Assembly: GCA_028873865.1 (NCBI GenBank) | Contig: JAPPNI010000034.1 | Coordinates: 1 to 64,000, forward strand | Length of the DNA stretch: 64,000 nt | Direction of reading: 5' to 3' | Origin: Chloroflexota bacterium | GTDB lineage: Bacteria > Chloroflexota > Dehalococcoidia > Bin125 | Shown: piece after piece, positions 9,131 through 16,620 of the stretch | Numbering within the stretch: the first letter of the stretch is position 1 | Layout of the letters: every line of letters starts with the position of its first letter | Position numbers and translations under genes: made by a program | The notes under the pieces: model-generated | Told to the model about the DNA's origin: nothing | The model's input: the letters and a program-made list of their open reading frames with translations, nothing else | Databases searched by the model: none

Positions 9131-10153
9131 ATGGCATTCCCACACGCGATGCTGCGTTGCGGCTACCCGTATGAGCGCGTGCTCGGCATGCGCCGCGTGA
9201 CCACGTTCCCTGTCGACATCGCGATCGGCGACGACCGCATCTACGTGGTCGGACGGACCGAGCTGGGCGTCGGCGGGAACATTCGCATGGTCTCGTTGAA
9301 GTATGACGATGAGCTCGGCGACGACCTGACGCATGGCGATCTGGGCACGATGGCCGACACCGGTCACCTCTGGCCGGTCGGGTTGCTTCGCTCGGACGAT
9401 GGCAACCTGCACGTGCTCGATGAAGGCAACCACAACGTCACGACCTACTCGCCCGAGGGCGAGAAGCTCGGCCAGTGGGGCGAGCACGGCTCGGGACCGG
9501 GGCAGCTCGATCGGCCTTCGGGATTTGGCTTCGACTCGGACGGCAACGTCTGGGTAGTGGACACGCAGAATCACCGGGTCCAGCAGTTCTCGTCGGAGGG
9601 CGAGTACATCGGTGGATTCGGCGAGTTCGGCGATGGGCCCGGACAGTTCAACATGCCCTGGGGCGTCGCAATCGATGCCGAGGGCGACCTCTACGTCTCC
9701 GACTGGCGCAACGACCGGGTCCAGAAACTGACTACGTCCGGCGAGCACATCATGGACTTCGGTACGCGCCCGGGCTACGAGGTTGGCCGGCCGTGCGGTG
9801 TCGCGGTTGACGAGCATGGCGACCTCTATGTCGCCGAGCGGAACAAGCACCGCGTGGTGATGTACGACCAGCATGGCCGCTACGTGGAGTCGTTCTACGG
9901 AGCGGCGACGCTGGGCCGGATGGGTCGCGAGTACATCCGCGCGAACCAGAAGACGCTGCGACTGCGCGAGATGACCTCGCTTGAGGAGCAGAAGCTGCTG
10001 CGCTTCCCGCAGAGCGTCCGCTACCACGAGGGACGGCTCTACATCTGCGACTTCGGCAGCCACCGCATCCAGATCTACCAGAAGGACGCGGAACCGTTGG
10101 ACGAGAACCAGATCATGGCCGAGCTGCGAGCTCCGACCCTGTCGACGACCTAG
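9131..10153 (+). CDS. NHL repeat beta-propeller protein
   Basis: A 340-residue protein made of NHL-type repeats. Blades are visible at about 85-260, each with a G-x-GPGQ / P-x-G-x-A-x-D-x-x-G-x-(L/V)-(Y/W)-V-x-D-x-x-N-(D/H)-R-(V/I)-Q pattern, for example FNMPWGVAIDAEGDLYVSDW and VWVVDTQNHRVQQF; a last blade near 310-325 has YICDFGSHRIQIY. This predicts a six-bladed propeller for protein or ligand binding. There is no signal peptide. AGGAG is eight bases before the ATG. Its place behind DUF1800 and DUF1501 suggests a joint function. Confidence 0.85.
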   Translation: MAFPHAMLRCGYPYERVLGMRRVTTFPVDIAIGDDRIYVVGRTELGVGGNIRMVSLKYDDELGDDLTHGDLGTMADTGHLWPVGLLRSDDGNLHVLDEGNHNVTTYSPEGEKLGQWGEHGSGPGQLDRPSGFGFDSDGNVWVVDTQNHRVQQFSSEGEYIGGFGEFGDGPGQFNMPWGVAIDAEGDLYVSDWRNDRVQKLTTSGEHIMDFGTRPGYEVGRPCGVAVDEHGDLYVAERNKHRVVMYDQHGRYVESFYGAATLGRMGREYIRANQKTLRLREMTSLEEQKLLRFPQSVRYHEGRLYICDFGSHRIQIYQKDAEPLDENQIMAELRAPTLSTT

Positions 10154-10182
10154 CTCGCGTCTCAACGGATCAGGCGAAGCCG

Positions 10183-10521
10183 ATGCCGATGGTCTTCGGC
10201 TTCGCTACGCATCGCCGCCAACAGCTTGAGGCGGAGTTCCTACGGATCGCAGGATCCATGCGGCAGTTGGGCGCCGAGCGATTCTGGTTGGCGGGGGATC
10301 TTGCGCGCAACGAGGTTCGACCTGATTCCGGACTCGAACTGCTAATCGTCCACGAGACTGAGCAACCGTTTCATCGCCGCTCGGACTTCTTCCAGACTCA
10401 CCTGAGACCGCAGGTGGGGACCTCGTTCATTGTCTACACACCTGACGAGTTCGCCGATCTCTGCGAGACCGACCGTGTAATCGTCGAAGCGACCAGCTTG
10501 AGCGATGAGGTGATCGTGTGA
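10183..10521 (+). CDS. degenerate minimal nucleotidyltransferase (MNT-like)
   Basis: A 112-residue protein with the layout of a minimal nucleotidyltransferase: helical N-terminus, then WLAGDLARNEVRPDSGLELLIV at about 35-56. In active MNT proteins this reads G-S-x-A-R-G-x-x-x-x-x-S-D-x-D, the two Asp holding metal. Here those positions are Gly50 and Glu52, and the Gly-Ser is Gly-Asp, so nucleotidyl transfer is unlikely. In known HEPN/MNT pairs the MNT protein is the antitoxin. The start is the first of two close ATG codons (10183 or 10189). Its stop overlaps the HEPN gene start (GTGTGA), giving translational coupling. Confidence 0.75.
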   Translation: MPMVFGFATHRRQQLEAEFLRIAGSMRQLGAERFWLAGDLARNEVRPDSGLELLIVHETEQPFHRRSDFFQTHLRPQVGTSFIVYTPDEFADLCETDRVIVEATSLSDEVIV

Positions 10522-10928
10522 GCGGTCGCGCCGAACCGGCACGATGGCTGGCTCAGGCGCGCCACGATCTCGAGGCCGCCGGGCATGCCGCCGGCGGGGA
10601 ATTTCACGCGCTGGCCTGTTTCCTCTCTCAGCAGGCGGGAGAGAAGGCGGTCGCCGGGTACCTCTTTGCTCGCGGCGCCGACCACGTCTGGGGCCACGCC
10701 CTGGCCGACCTCTGCGAGGACGCGATGCAGCTCGACAAGTCGTTCGACGTGATCAAGTCAGTGGCGATGCTGCTGGACAAGTACCATCACCCGACGCGAT
10801 ACCCGACCGGCTTGCCCGGCGGGGTGCCGCACGACGCCTATGATCAGGCCGACTCCGCCCGCGCGATCGAGATCGCCCGTGACGTGCTGCAGTTTGTCGA
10901 CACACGTCTGAGTTCGCTCGACCAGTGA
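10518..10928 (+). CDS. HEPN domain protein (MNT partner)
   Basis: A 136-residue HEPN protein. The pattern ARWLAQARHDLEAA, then ACFLSQQAGEKAVAGYLFARG, GHALADL, and LLDKYHHPTRYPTG is typical of HEPN proteins paired with minimal nucleotidyltransferases. Active members are RNases; others are modified or inactive. The GTG start overlaps the stop of the MNT gene by four bases, and its own stop overlaps the GTG of the next small gene, so at least three proteins are made from one message. A toxin-antitoxin role is inference from family and coupling. Confidence 0.85.
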   Translation: MSGRAEPARWLAQARHDLEAAGHAAGGEFHALACFLSQQAGEKAVAGYLFARGADHVWGHALADLCEDAMQLDKSFDVIKSVAMLLDKYHHPTRYPTGLPGGVPHDAYDQADSARAIEIARDVLQFVDTRLSSLDQ

Positions 10929-11218
10929 TCCAGTTCCGACACGTCCGCCTGAACGAATACCACTGCGCCATGCTGGAAGATCTGATGGAGTTCCAGGATG
11001 CTCCAGAACCTCGCGCGGTGGTAGTCGAGGATGCGGTCGCCGAAGACGGCCTCGTCTTTCGGCCAGCGCTTCGACACACGGGATATCACCCGGGGGTGTT
11101 GGCCAAGCTGGCCGAGCACGGCCTCGTCGATCTGACGCACGTCGGCGAGTCGGCCTATCGGGTGTATGTCACGCCGGTTGGCCGGGACTGCTACGACGAC
11201 ATGTGCGGGCTGACCTGA
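10925..11218 (+). CDS. small winged-helix-like protein coupled to HEPN/MNT
   Basis: A 97-residue protein with no family I can name. The C-terminal half (HPGVLAKLAEHGLVDLTHVGESAYRVYVTPVGRD, about 55-90) looks like a winged helix: recognition helix, a GLV strand, then a beta-hairpin wing. The first half is an acidic alpha/beta stretch. The GTG start overlaps the HEPN stop, and its own end overlaps the start of the glycosylase gene by 16 bases. It may be a DNA-binding autoregulator of the operon. Confidence 0.6.
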   Translation: MIQFRHVRLNEYHCAMLEDLMEFQDAPEPRAVVVEDAVAEDGLVFRPALRHTGYHPGVLAKLAEHGLVDLTHVGESAYRVYVTPVGRDCYDDMCGLT

Positions 11219-12156
11219 ACCAGATGACGTTGAAACGGGACGAACCGGAGCTTCCACGCCCGCTGTCGCCTCAGCGGCTGGGCGCGATTCGCAAGCGACT
11301 GCTTCACTGGTACACCGAGAACGAGCAACCGTTTCCCTGGCGACACGCGCGCGATCCATACGCCGCTCTCGTGGCCGCAGTGTGCGCACAGCAAACCCAG
11401 ATGTCTCGGGTGCTTGAAGTGTATGACCGTTGGATGATCGCGTTTCCGACGATTCAGGAGCTCGCGGAGGCGAGCGATGAGGATGCGATTCGAGTCTGGG
11501 GGCGGGCCGGATATCCGCGTCGAGCCATGTACCTGCGTCGGACGGCCCGAATCGTCTGCGATAACTTCAACGGCGAGATACCGAAGGATCGAGCCACACT
11601 TGAGCGGTTACCCGGAATCGGTCCCTTTACCGCGGCGATCGTCTTGAACTTCGGCCATGGGATTGACGCCGCAGCGATAGACACGAACATTACACGCGTG
11701 CTGGGCCGGCTGTTGTTCGGCGACCTGCAGCCGGCGCTGGAGACTCCGGCCCGACACATACGATGGGCAACGGAACGCTTACTTCCCGAGCATCAAGCGA
11801 CCCGATGGAATCCGGCGCTGATGGACTTCGGAGCATCGATTTGCACTCCGAACCCAAAGTGTGATCGTTGTCCGTTGACCAATCTCTGTGCGGCTCACGC
11901 AGCGTTCAAGGGCGGCGCAGCAGCGAGGGCAGTGCAAGCTCAGGGGGCATTTCGCGGATCACAACGCGAGATTCGAGGGATGATTATGTCAATGTTGCGT
12001 GAAACCGATAGCCCGCTCGGCCGAGAAGCTGTACTCAAGGACGTGGCCAGGCATGCCGGATGTAAGCGTTCCCGGGTGCTATTGGCGGAACAGTCGTTGA
12101 TCAATGACGGATTAATTCGACTCACGGATCATAAGCTGAGCCTGGGACGCAATTGA
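11203..12156 (+). CDS. MutY-like HhH/iron-sulfur DNA glycosylase without the catalytic Glu
   Basis: A 317-residue protein of the MutY/endonuclease III superfamily. Seen are FPWRHARDPY (44-53), QQTQ (63-66), the helix-hairpin-helix LPGIGPFTAAI (136-146), catalytic Asp160 in AAIDTNITRVLGR, and four Cys (214, 220, 223, 229). In MutY the residue four positions before the first Gln of QQTQ is the adenine-excising Glu; here it is Ala59. The first cluster loop is C-x5-C instead of the usual C-x6-C. There is no MutT-like C-terminal domain; residues 245-317 look like a winged helix. Specificity for A:G mismatches is therefore doubtful. The GTG at 11203 overlaps the preceding gene; ATG 11224 is an alternative. 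Confidence 0.75.
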   Translation: MRADLNQMTLKRDEPELPRPLSPQRLGAIRKRLLHWYTENEQPFPWRHARDPYAALVAAVCAQQTQMSRVLEVYDRWMIAFPTIQELAEASDEDAIRVWGRAGYPRRAMYLRRTARIVCDNFNGEIPKDRATLERLPGIGPFTAAIVLNFGHGIDAAAIDTNITRVLGRLLFGDLQPALETPARHIRWATERLLPEHQATRWNPALMDFGASICTPNPKCDRCPLTNLCAAHAAFKGGAAARAVQAQGAFRGSQREIRGMIMSMLRETDSPLGREAVLKDVARHAGCKRSRVLLAEQSLINDGLIRLTDHKLSLGRN

Positions 12157-12159
12157 TCG

Positions 12160-12190
12160 TTGACGGCCGCCACTGACGGATGCATATACT
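12160..12190 (+). promoter_or_regulatory. Candidate sigma-70-like promoter
   Basis: TTGACG at 12160-12165 and TATACT at 12185-12190 are separated by 19 bases, slightly long, about 80 bases before the HARE-HTH-like gene. It fits a separate promoter after the preceding operon. Confidence 0.4.
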
Positions 12191-12272
12191 GAGTCCGCAG
12201 CCGGACTGAAGCCGGCCCAGGCGACGCGCCACGTCCGAGGCGCGAAACGTAGCAGTGGAGGGAACTGCACCT

Positions 12273-12794
12273 ATGGCTGGCAACTTTGAAGAACAACTAC
12301 GCTCGGAGCTTGTCGGCATCCAGACAGAGATCGACCGACTCGAAAACAAGCGCCGTTTGATCCAGGAACTGTTGAGTAATGAGGCCGGCGGTGGAGCTTC
12401 GGCGGCGAGCGAGCCCAAGCCCGCGCGGCGACGCGCGGCACGGCGCGGCAACGCCCCGGCGAAGCGGACCCGGAGACCGCGCGGCCTGATCACCGGCAAG
12501 GTCCGCGAGTTCCTGGGCCAGCAGAGCGAGCCGGTGCACGCGACAGAGATTCTGGCCTTCCTCGAGCGGAACGACGCGGCCCCGCAGTCGGCCAAGCCCA
12601 TGCCGACCCTGCAGTCGACACTGCAGCGGATGAAGGAGATGGGCGAGATTCGAAACACGGGCCGTAATCGTTGGACGCTGGCCTCCGCCGGAGGCGGGGG
12701 CGGAAGCGTCGCTCCGCCTGTCGGGCGCAGCGACGGTCCGGCGGTCGTGACCTCGACCACGACGTTCGCCAGCCGCCCGCTCGGCAGCCAGTAA
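12273..12794 (+). CDS. coiled-coil, basic-linker, HARE-HTH-like protein
   Basis: A 173-residue protein with three parts: an N-terminal coiled coil (FEEQLRSELVGIQTEIDRLENKRRLIQELL, about 4-33), an Arg/Ala/Pro-rich basic linker (about 50-78) resembling a histone-like DNA-binding tail, and a winged-helix domain (about 80-145) with a KVREFLGQQSEPVHATEILAFL start and a TLQSTLQRMKEMGEIRNTGRNRWTLA end. The last part resembles HARE-HTH domains. A Gly-rich tail follows. I infer a DNA-binding, possibly chromatin-organising role. ATG 12273 is preferred because GGAGGG precedes it; in-frame GTG 12255 is the alternative. Confidence 0.6.
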   Translation: MAGNFEEQLRSELVGIQTEIDRLENKRRLIQELLSNEAGGGASAASEPKPARRRAARRGNAPAKRTRRPRGLITGKVREFLGQQSEPVHATEILAFLERNDAAPQSAKPMPTLQSTLQRMKEMGEIRNTGRNRWTLASAGGGGGSVAPPVGRSDGPAVVTSTTTFASRPLGSQ

Positions 12795-12854
12795 GCGGCG
12801 ATGAGGCGGTAGCATACGCTCGCACGCCCACGACCTACCAGGGAGCCTGAGACC

Positions 12855-13175
12855 ATGTTGTTTGAACTTCGTCAGTACACGATCAACGAGGGACGGCGCG
12901 AAGAGTTCGTCAGATTGATGGAAGAGCAGATCATTCCCTTCCAGACGGCCCAAGGCATGACGATCCTGGGTTCGTTCGTATCCGAGGAAGACGACAACAC
13001 GTACGTGTGGATTCGCCGCTTCCATTCCGAGGAAGAGCGTGAGCGGCTGTACGACGCCGTCTACAACTCGGACCACTGGAAGAATGAAATCGCGCCGCAG
13101 GTCGGCGAGATGATGAGCCGCGACAGCATCTCGGTTCGCCGGCTTGAAGCGACCCCGCGCTCGCCGATCCAGTAG
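12855..13175 (+). CDS. NIPSNAP family protein
   Basis: A 106-residue NIPSNAP-type alpha+beta-barrel protein (ferredoxin-like fold). The N-terminal MLFELRQYTINEGRREEFVRL is close to family consensus, followed by GSFVSEEDDNTYVWIRRF and a DHWKNEIAPQVGEMM segment. The family is common in marine bacteria; its function is not established. GGGAGCCTGAGACC precedes the ATG. The next gene starts directly after the stop. Confidence 0.88.
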   Translation: MLFELRQYTINEGRREEFVRLMEEQIIPFQTAQGMTILGSFVSEEDDNTYVWIRRFHSEEERERLYDAVYNSDHWKNEIAPQVGEMMSRDSISVRRLEATPRSPIQ

Positions 13176-14045
13176 TTGTCAGTCTCGCAACCCCAGTCGT
13201 CGGCAGATCCGAACGCCGTGCCGTCAGACGTGCCTCGCGGCGCTCTGTTCGTGCGCGACGGTGATCATTTCGTCCCTACCGATCGGGCGCGAGGGCCGTG
13301 GGCCTACGACACGCTTCATGGCAGCCCGGTCGCGGCCCTGATCGCGTTCTGCGTGGAGCAGCGCCTGCTCGAGATGTCCGGCCGAGCGCAACAGGCGCCA
13401 GAGGTTGCCGGGGAGCTGCGAATCGCGCGCCAGACGATCGATCTGTTTCGTCCGGTTCCGTATGGACACCTATCGGTGGAAGTCGAGCCGATCCGGGAGG
13501 GCCGTCGGATCGCCGTGTTCCGGTCTCAACTGAGCCGTGACGGCAAGCTCCTGACGCAGGCGACAACGCTGTGTCTGCGGGCCGATGAGCAGCTTGGCTC
13601 CGTGGGCGCCGACCACGCAGTCGAGCCACCGCCGCCGCCTGACGAAGCGATCCCGAACAGGGTGGATCGAGTCGGCAATCGCTGGGTGTCATACCCGGGA
13701 ACGCTGGAGATGCGCCATATCGTGCCGCCGGGGGGCGAACGAGCTCCGCTGGTCTGGTTCAGGAATGACGCGCGGGTGGTCGACGAGGTCCCGCTGTCGC
13801 CGGCCGTCCGGGCGGCCGGAATCGCCGACTTCGTTTCTCCCTTCGCCAACATGCAGCCCGGACGCAGTGGCTACGTCAACGCCGACATCACGTTGCACCT
13901 GCATCGTCCTCCGGTCGGCGAGTGGCATTTCCTCCGCGTCGTCTCGCGTGGGGCCGCCGACGGCGTAGCGACGGCCCAGGCCGTGCTTGGCGACCGGTCG
14001 GGCGCCTACGGGGGCAGCTCGGCCGCCAGCCTGATCAATCTCTGA
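13176..14045 (+). CDS. thioesterase-like (double hotdog) protein
   Basis: A 289-residue protein resembling TesB-like acyl-CoA thioesterases. RGPWAYDTLHGSPVAALIAFCVEQ, IDLFRPVPYGHLSVEVEPIREGRRIAVFRSQLSRDGKLLTQATTLCL, and a C-terminal ADITLHLHRPPVGEWHFLRV are the two hotdog-type segments, with a short insert between. It would hydrolyse a fatty acyl-CoA, but the substrate is unknown. TTG 13176 directly follows the NIPSNAP stop; GTG at 13218 or 13230 are in-frame alternatives that keep the whole domain. Tight packing suggests an operon with NIPSNAP. Confidence 0.75.
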   Translation: MSVSQPQSSADPNAVPSDVPRGALFVRDGDHFVPTDRARGPWAYDTLHGSPVAALIAFCVEQRLLEMSGRAQQAPEVAGELRIARQTIDLFRPVPYGHLSVEVEPIREGRRIAVFRSQLSRDGKLLTQATTLCLRADEQLGSVGADHAVEPPPPPDEAIPNRVDRVGNRWVSYPGTLEMRHIVPPGGERAPLVWFRNDARVVDEVPLSPAVRAAGIADFVSPFANMQPGRSGYVNADITLHLHRPPVGEWHFLRVVSRGAADGVATAQAVLGDRSGAYGGSSAASLINL

Positions 14046-14048
14046 GCG

Positions 14049-14066
14049 CCGCTCGCCGGCGAGCGG
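14049..14066. terminator. Perfect palindrome after the thioesterase gene
   Basis: CCGCTCGCC directly followed by GGCGAGCGG, three bases past the thioesterase stop. It can form a strong GC hairpin, but no T-run follows, so an operator is also possible. Confidence 0.35.
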
Positions 14067-14075
14067 TTCGTAGCG

Positions 14076-14089
14076 TCTGTCGAGACAGA
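14076..14089. promoter_or_regulatory. TCTGTC inverted repeat upstream of the RsbU-like gene
   Basis: TCTGTC-ga-GACAGA is a 6-bp inverted repeat 17 bases before the ATG. The same half-sites recur, with a four-base spacer, before the STAS gene at 16160-16175. Confidence 0.4.
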
Positions 14090-14105
14090 TCGGTACCCTC
14101 TAGCT

Positions 14106-16154
14106 ATGGCCAGTCGCATCGTCGGGATGATCTCGGCTCTGACCATCGTTGGCGTGATCGCCGCGGCGGCGGTGCTGCTGATGCTGGCGCTCGATTCGGA
14201 AGAAGACGCCGGGCGGCACTCGGCGAAAGTGCTGGCCGAGTCGGTCGCCGGATGGCTCCAAGCCACCGGGGCACAGGACCTCAACGACTCCGACCTGGAG
14301 TCTCTGATCCGGTCCAACGCGCCGGTGCCGGGCGAGGAGAATGGCGATACCGTCCAGTTCGGAGACCTCTGGGTCTTCAACCAACAGGCCCGGTTGGCTG
14401 CATCATCGGCAGACGCGCGGCCGATCACACGGGACGAGATTCTGCCAGCGCGACAGGTTCTGGAGACTGGCTCTGAGACCGTCATCGAGTCGCTAGCCGA
14501 CGGTCGCTACGCCGGAACAGCGGCGATCCGCGGTCTTGATGGTGAAGCCTCGGGCGCGGTCCGGATCGAGTTCACGACCAGCCAGATCGGCACTCACTTC
14601 GAGCTGTATCGCACGGAGTACCTGATCGGCGTGGTCCTCATCCTCGTCGCGCTGGTCCTCACCAGCTGGTTCCTGGCGCTGCGTCTGGCGCGTCCGATTG
14701 GTCTGATGGTTCGGGCGGCGCGTGCGGTGGAGGACGGACGCCAGCCAGAACCGGGTGTGGCGGCCTCGCTGCGCAACACCTCGCTGACCCGCGATGAATA
14801 CGGCGAGTTGGCCGGCGTGTTCCTCGACATGGCGCGCGAAGTCGGCGCGAGAGAGATCCAGCTCAACGCACTGGTCGAGGAACGGACCGTCGAGCTGTCG
14901 GAGAAGAATGAGGCGCTTGAGGACGCCCAGCGCGAGATCCGCAACGACCTCGAGATGGCGCACTCGGTCCAGGCAGCGTTGGTTCCGTCGGAGTTGCCCG
15001 AGGATCCTCGCGCCGGGGTGGCTGCCTACATGACACCGGCGCTGGATGTCGGCGGAGACTTCTATGACGCCTTCCTGACGGACGACGGACGGCTGGCATT
15101 TGCGATCGCCGATGTCTCCGGCAAGGGAGTCGCGTCGGCACTGATGATGGCCGTCGGGCGGGCCTTGCTACGCAGCGCGGCCAACCAGCATCCCGATCCG
15201 AGCAGCGCGATCGCCTCGACCAACGACCAACTCTGCACCATGAACCCCAAGGAACTGTTCATCACGGCCTTCTTCGGGGTCATCGACCTGAACCTGGGGA
15301 CGTTGACCTACGTCAATGCCGGTCACGATCCGCCCTACGTCATCCGGCCCAACGAAGCCCCCGAGATGATCCCACACACGGGCGGCATCGCTCTCGGAGT
15401 GTTACCCGAACTCGACTACGCCGAGACCACCGTTCCGCTCGATCCAGGGACGGCGCTGTATCTCTACACGGACGGAATCACCGAAGCGGAGAATGCGAAC
15501 GGACAGCAATTCGGCCGAGAACGGCTGGAGGAGAAGCTGGCCGAGACAAATGGCGCCGGGCCCCAGGGGCTCATGGATGGAATCCTCGTGGACCTGCGTC
15601 AGTTCACGGGCGACGCCAAGCAGTTCGACGACATCACCTGCATGGCCGTGCAGTTCGTCGGTGGTGCGTCGCCGGAACCGTACATCCCCGGACGCGGAGA
15701 GACGCATCTGGCATCCGGTTGGCGGCGCATGGTGGTGCAGCCGACGCTCGAGACGTCGCTGCCCCGAGTCGCGGCGTTTGTCGAGCGCTTCGCCGAGGCC
15801 CAGGGGTTCTCGGCAGGTGAGATTTACCGGATCAATCTGGCCCTGGATGAACTCCTGACGAACACCATCGAGCACGGATTCCCGGGGCGAGAGCAGGACG
15901 CGGATATCTCGGTCGCGATGCGCAGCGAAGGCGACACGGTGATCGTTCGCTATGAGGACAACGGACCCGAGTTCAACCCGCTGCAGGCGACGGAGCAGGA
16001 TACCGAGCTAGAGTTGGACGAGCGGCCGATCGGCGGTTTGGGCCTGCAGCTGATCGCCTCGACCTTCGACGACGTGACTTACGAACGAACGAATGAACGC
16101 AATGTGACGACCCTGCGGCAGAGTCGCGCAGAGCCGACTGAGGACTCGGATTAG
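14106..16154 (+). CDS. RsbU-type PP2C (SpoIIE) phosphatase with HAMP and C-terminal HATPase (RsbW-like) domain
   Basis: A 682-residue membrane signalling protein. TM1 is at about 8-28, an extracytoplasmic sensor region at 30-170, TM2 at 172-194, HAMP at 195-250, then a coiled coil. The SpoIIE-type PP2C domain (about 300-517) has GGDFYD, ADVSGKG, YTDGITEA and FDDIT, all metal-binding Asp present. Residues 550-675 are an anti-sigma-kinase-like HATPase with the N-box ELLTNTIEH, DNGPEFNP and GGLGLQLI. Phosphatase and kinase-like parts in one chain would give both arms of a partner switch acting on the STAS protein encoded 41 bp downstream. The input signal is unknown. Confidence 0.9.
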   Translation: MASRIVGMISALTIVGVIAAAAVLLMLALDSEEDAGRHSAKVLAESVAGWLQATGAQDLNDSDLESLIRSNAPVPGEENGDTVQFGDLWVFNQQARLAASSADARPITRDEILPARQVLETGSETVIESLADGRYAGTAAIRGLDGEASGAVRIEFTTSQIGTHFELYRTEYLIGVVLILVALVLTSWFLALRLARPIGLMVRAARAVEDGRQPEPGVAASLRNTSLTRDEYGELAGVFLDMAREVGAREIQLNALVEERTVELSEKNEALEDAQREIRNDLEMAHSVQAALVPSELPEDPRAGVAAYMTPALDVGGDFYDAFLTDDGRLAFAIADVSGKGVASALMMAVGRALLRSAANQHPDPSSAIASTNDQLCTMNPKELFITAFFGVIDLNLGTLTYVNAGHDPPYVIRPNEAPEMIPHTGGIALGVLPELDYAETTVPLDPGTALYLYTDGITEAENANGQQFGRERLEEKLAETNGAGPQGLMDGILVDLRQFTGDAKQFDDITCMAVQFVGGASPEPYIPGRGETHLASGWRRMVVQPTLETSLPRVAAFVERFAEAQGFSAGEIYRINLALDELLTNTIEHGFPGREQDADISVAMRSEGDTVIVRYEDNGPEFNPLQATEQDTELELDERPIGGLGLQLIASTFDDVTYERTNERNVTTLRQSRAEPTEDSD

Positions 16155-16159
16155 GCTAT

Positions 16160-16175
16160 TCTGTCGACTGACAGA
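16160..16175. promoter_or_regulatory. TCTGTC inverted repeat upstream of the STAS gene
   Basis: TCTGTC-gact-GACAGA, 20 bases before the STAS ATG, matches the half-sites found before the phosphatase gene at 14076-14089. It could be a shared operator or an RNA hairpin setting relative expression. Confidence 0.4.
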
Positions 16176-16195
16176 CGTGACTGAGGAGATGCGCA

Positions 16196-16531
16196 ATGGT
16201 TGACCTGTACCCCGAATACGACGACAGCGTACTGGTGCTAAACCCGCTGGGCCGCATTGACGGCACGAACGCGAAAGCGTTCGAAGAGGCGTTACTCGGC
16301 CGAATTGACGCCGGCGACACGCAGATCCTGATGAACTTCGAGGGGATCAACTACATCTCCTCGGCCGGATTGCGCGTGTTGCTGATGGCGGCCAAGCGCA
16401 CGAGTCAATCGGCCGGCCGGCTGGCCCTGTGCGGGGTCCAGGACCACATCCAGGAAGTGTTCAAGTTCTCCGGATTCTCGGAGATCATCCCGATCCACGA
16501 CGATCGACCGGGCGCGCTGAACACCTTCTAG
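16196..16531 (+). CDS. STAS-domain anti-sigma factor antagonist
   Basis: A 111-residue SpoIIAA/RsbV-type STAS protein. LNPLGRIDGTNAKAFEEAL and INYISSAGLRVLLMAAKR match the family; Ser56, just before the Ala-Gly, corresponds to the phosphorylated Ser. In partner switching the unphosphorylated form binds an anti-sigma kinase and frees a sigma factor. The gene follows its likely phosphatase, whose HATPase domain is a candidate kinase. No sigma factor gene is in the window, so the output is elsewhere or is not transcriptional. Confidence 0.9.
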   Translation: MVDLYPEYDDSVLVLNPLGRIDGTNAKAFEEALLGRIDAGDTQILMNFEGINYISSAGLRVLLMAAKRTSQSAGRLALCGVQDHIQEVFKFSGFSEIIPIHDDRPGALNTF

Positions 16532-16556
16532 CGCGCAGCCGTCGGAAGCCAGACCG

Positions 16557-16602
16557 CGTCGCCTGAACGCCGCCCGTCGCAGGGCGAATCGTTCAGGCGA
16601 CG
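16557..16602. terminator. Two-part hairpin between convergent STAS and aminotransferase genes
   Basis: GTCGCCTGAACG (16558-16569) pairs perfectly with CGTTCAGGCGAC (16590-16601), extendable by one pair. The enclosed 20 bases contain a second stem, CGCCC (16571-16575) with GGGCG (16582-16586). Its location between two converging stops suits a bidirectional terminator. Confidence 0.7.
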
Positions 16603-16620
16603 TTGCGTATCCGCGAGAAC

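Noticed and set aside
7922..10165. A 747-codon open frame on the minus strand
   Set aside because: It is antisense to the DUF1501 and NHL genes, whose family motifs are clear. Long antisense frames are common in GC-rich coding DNA.
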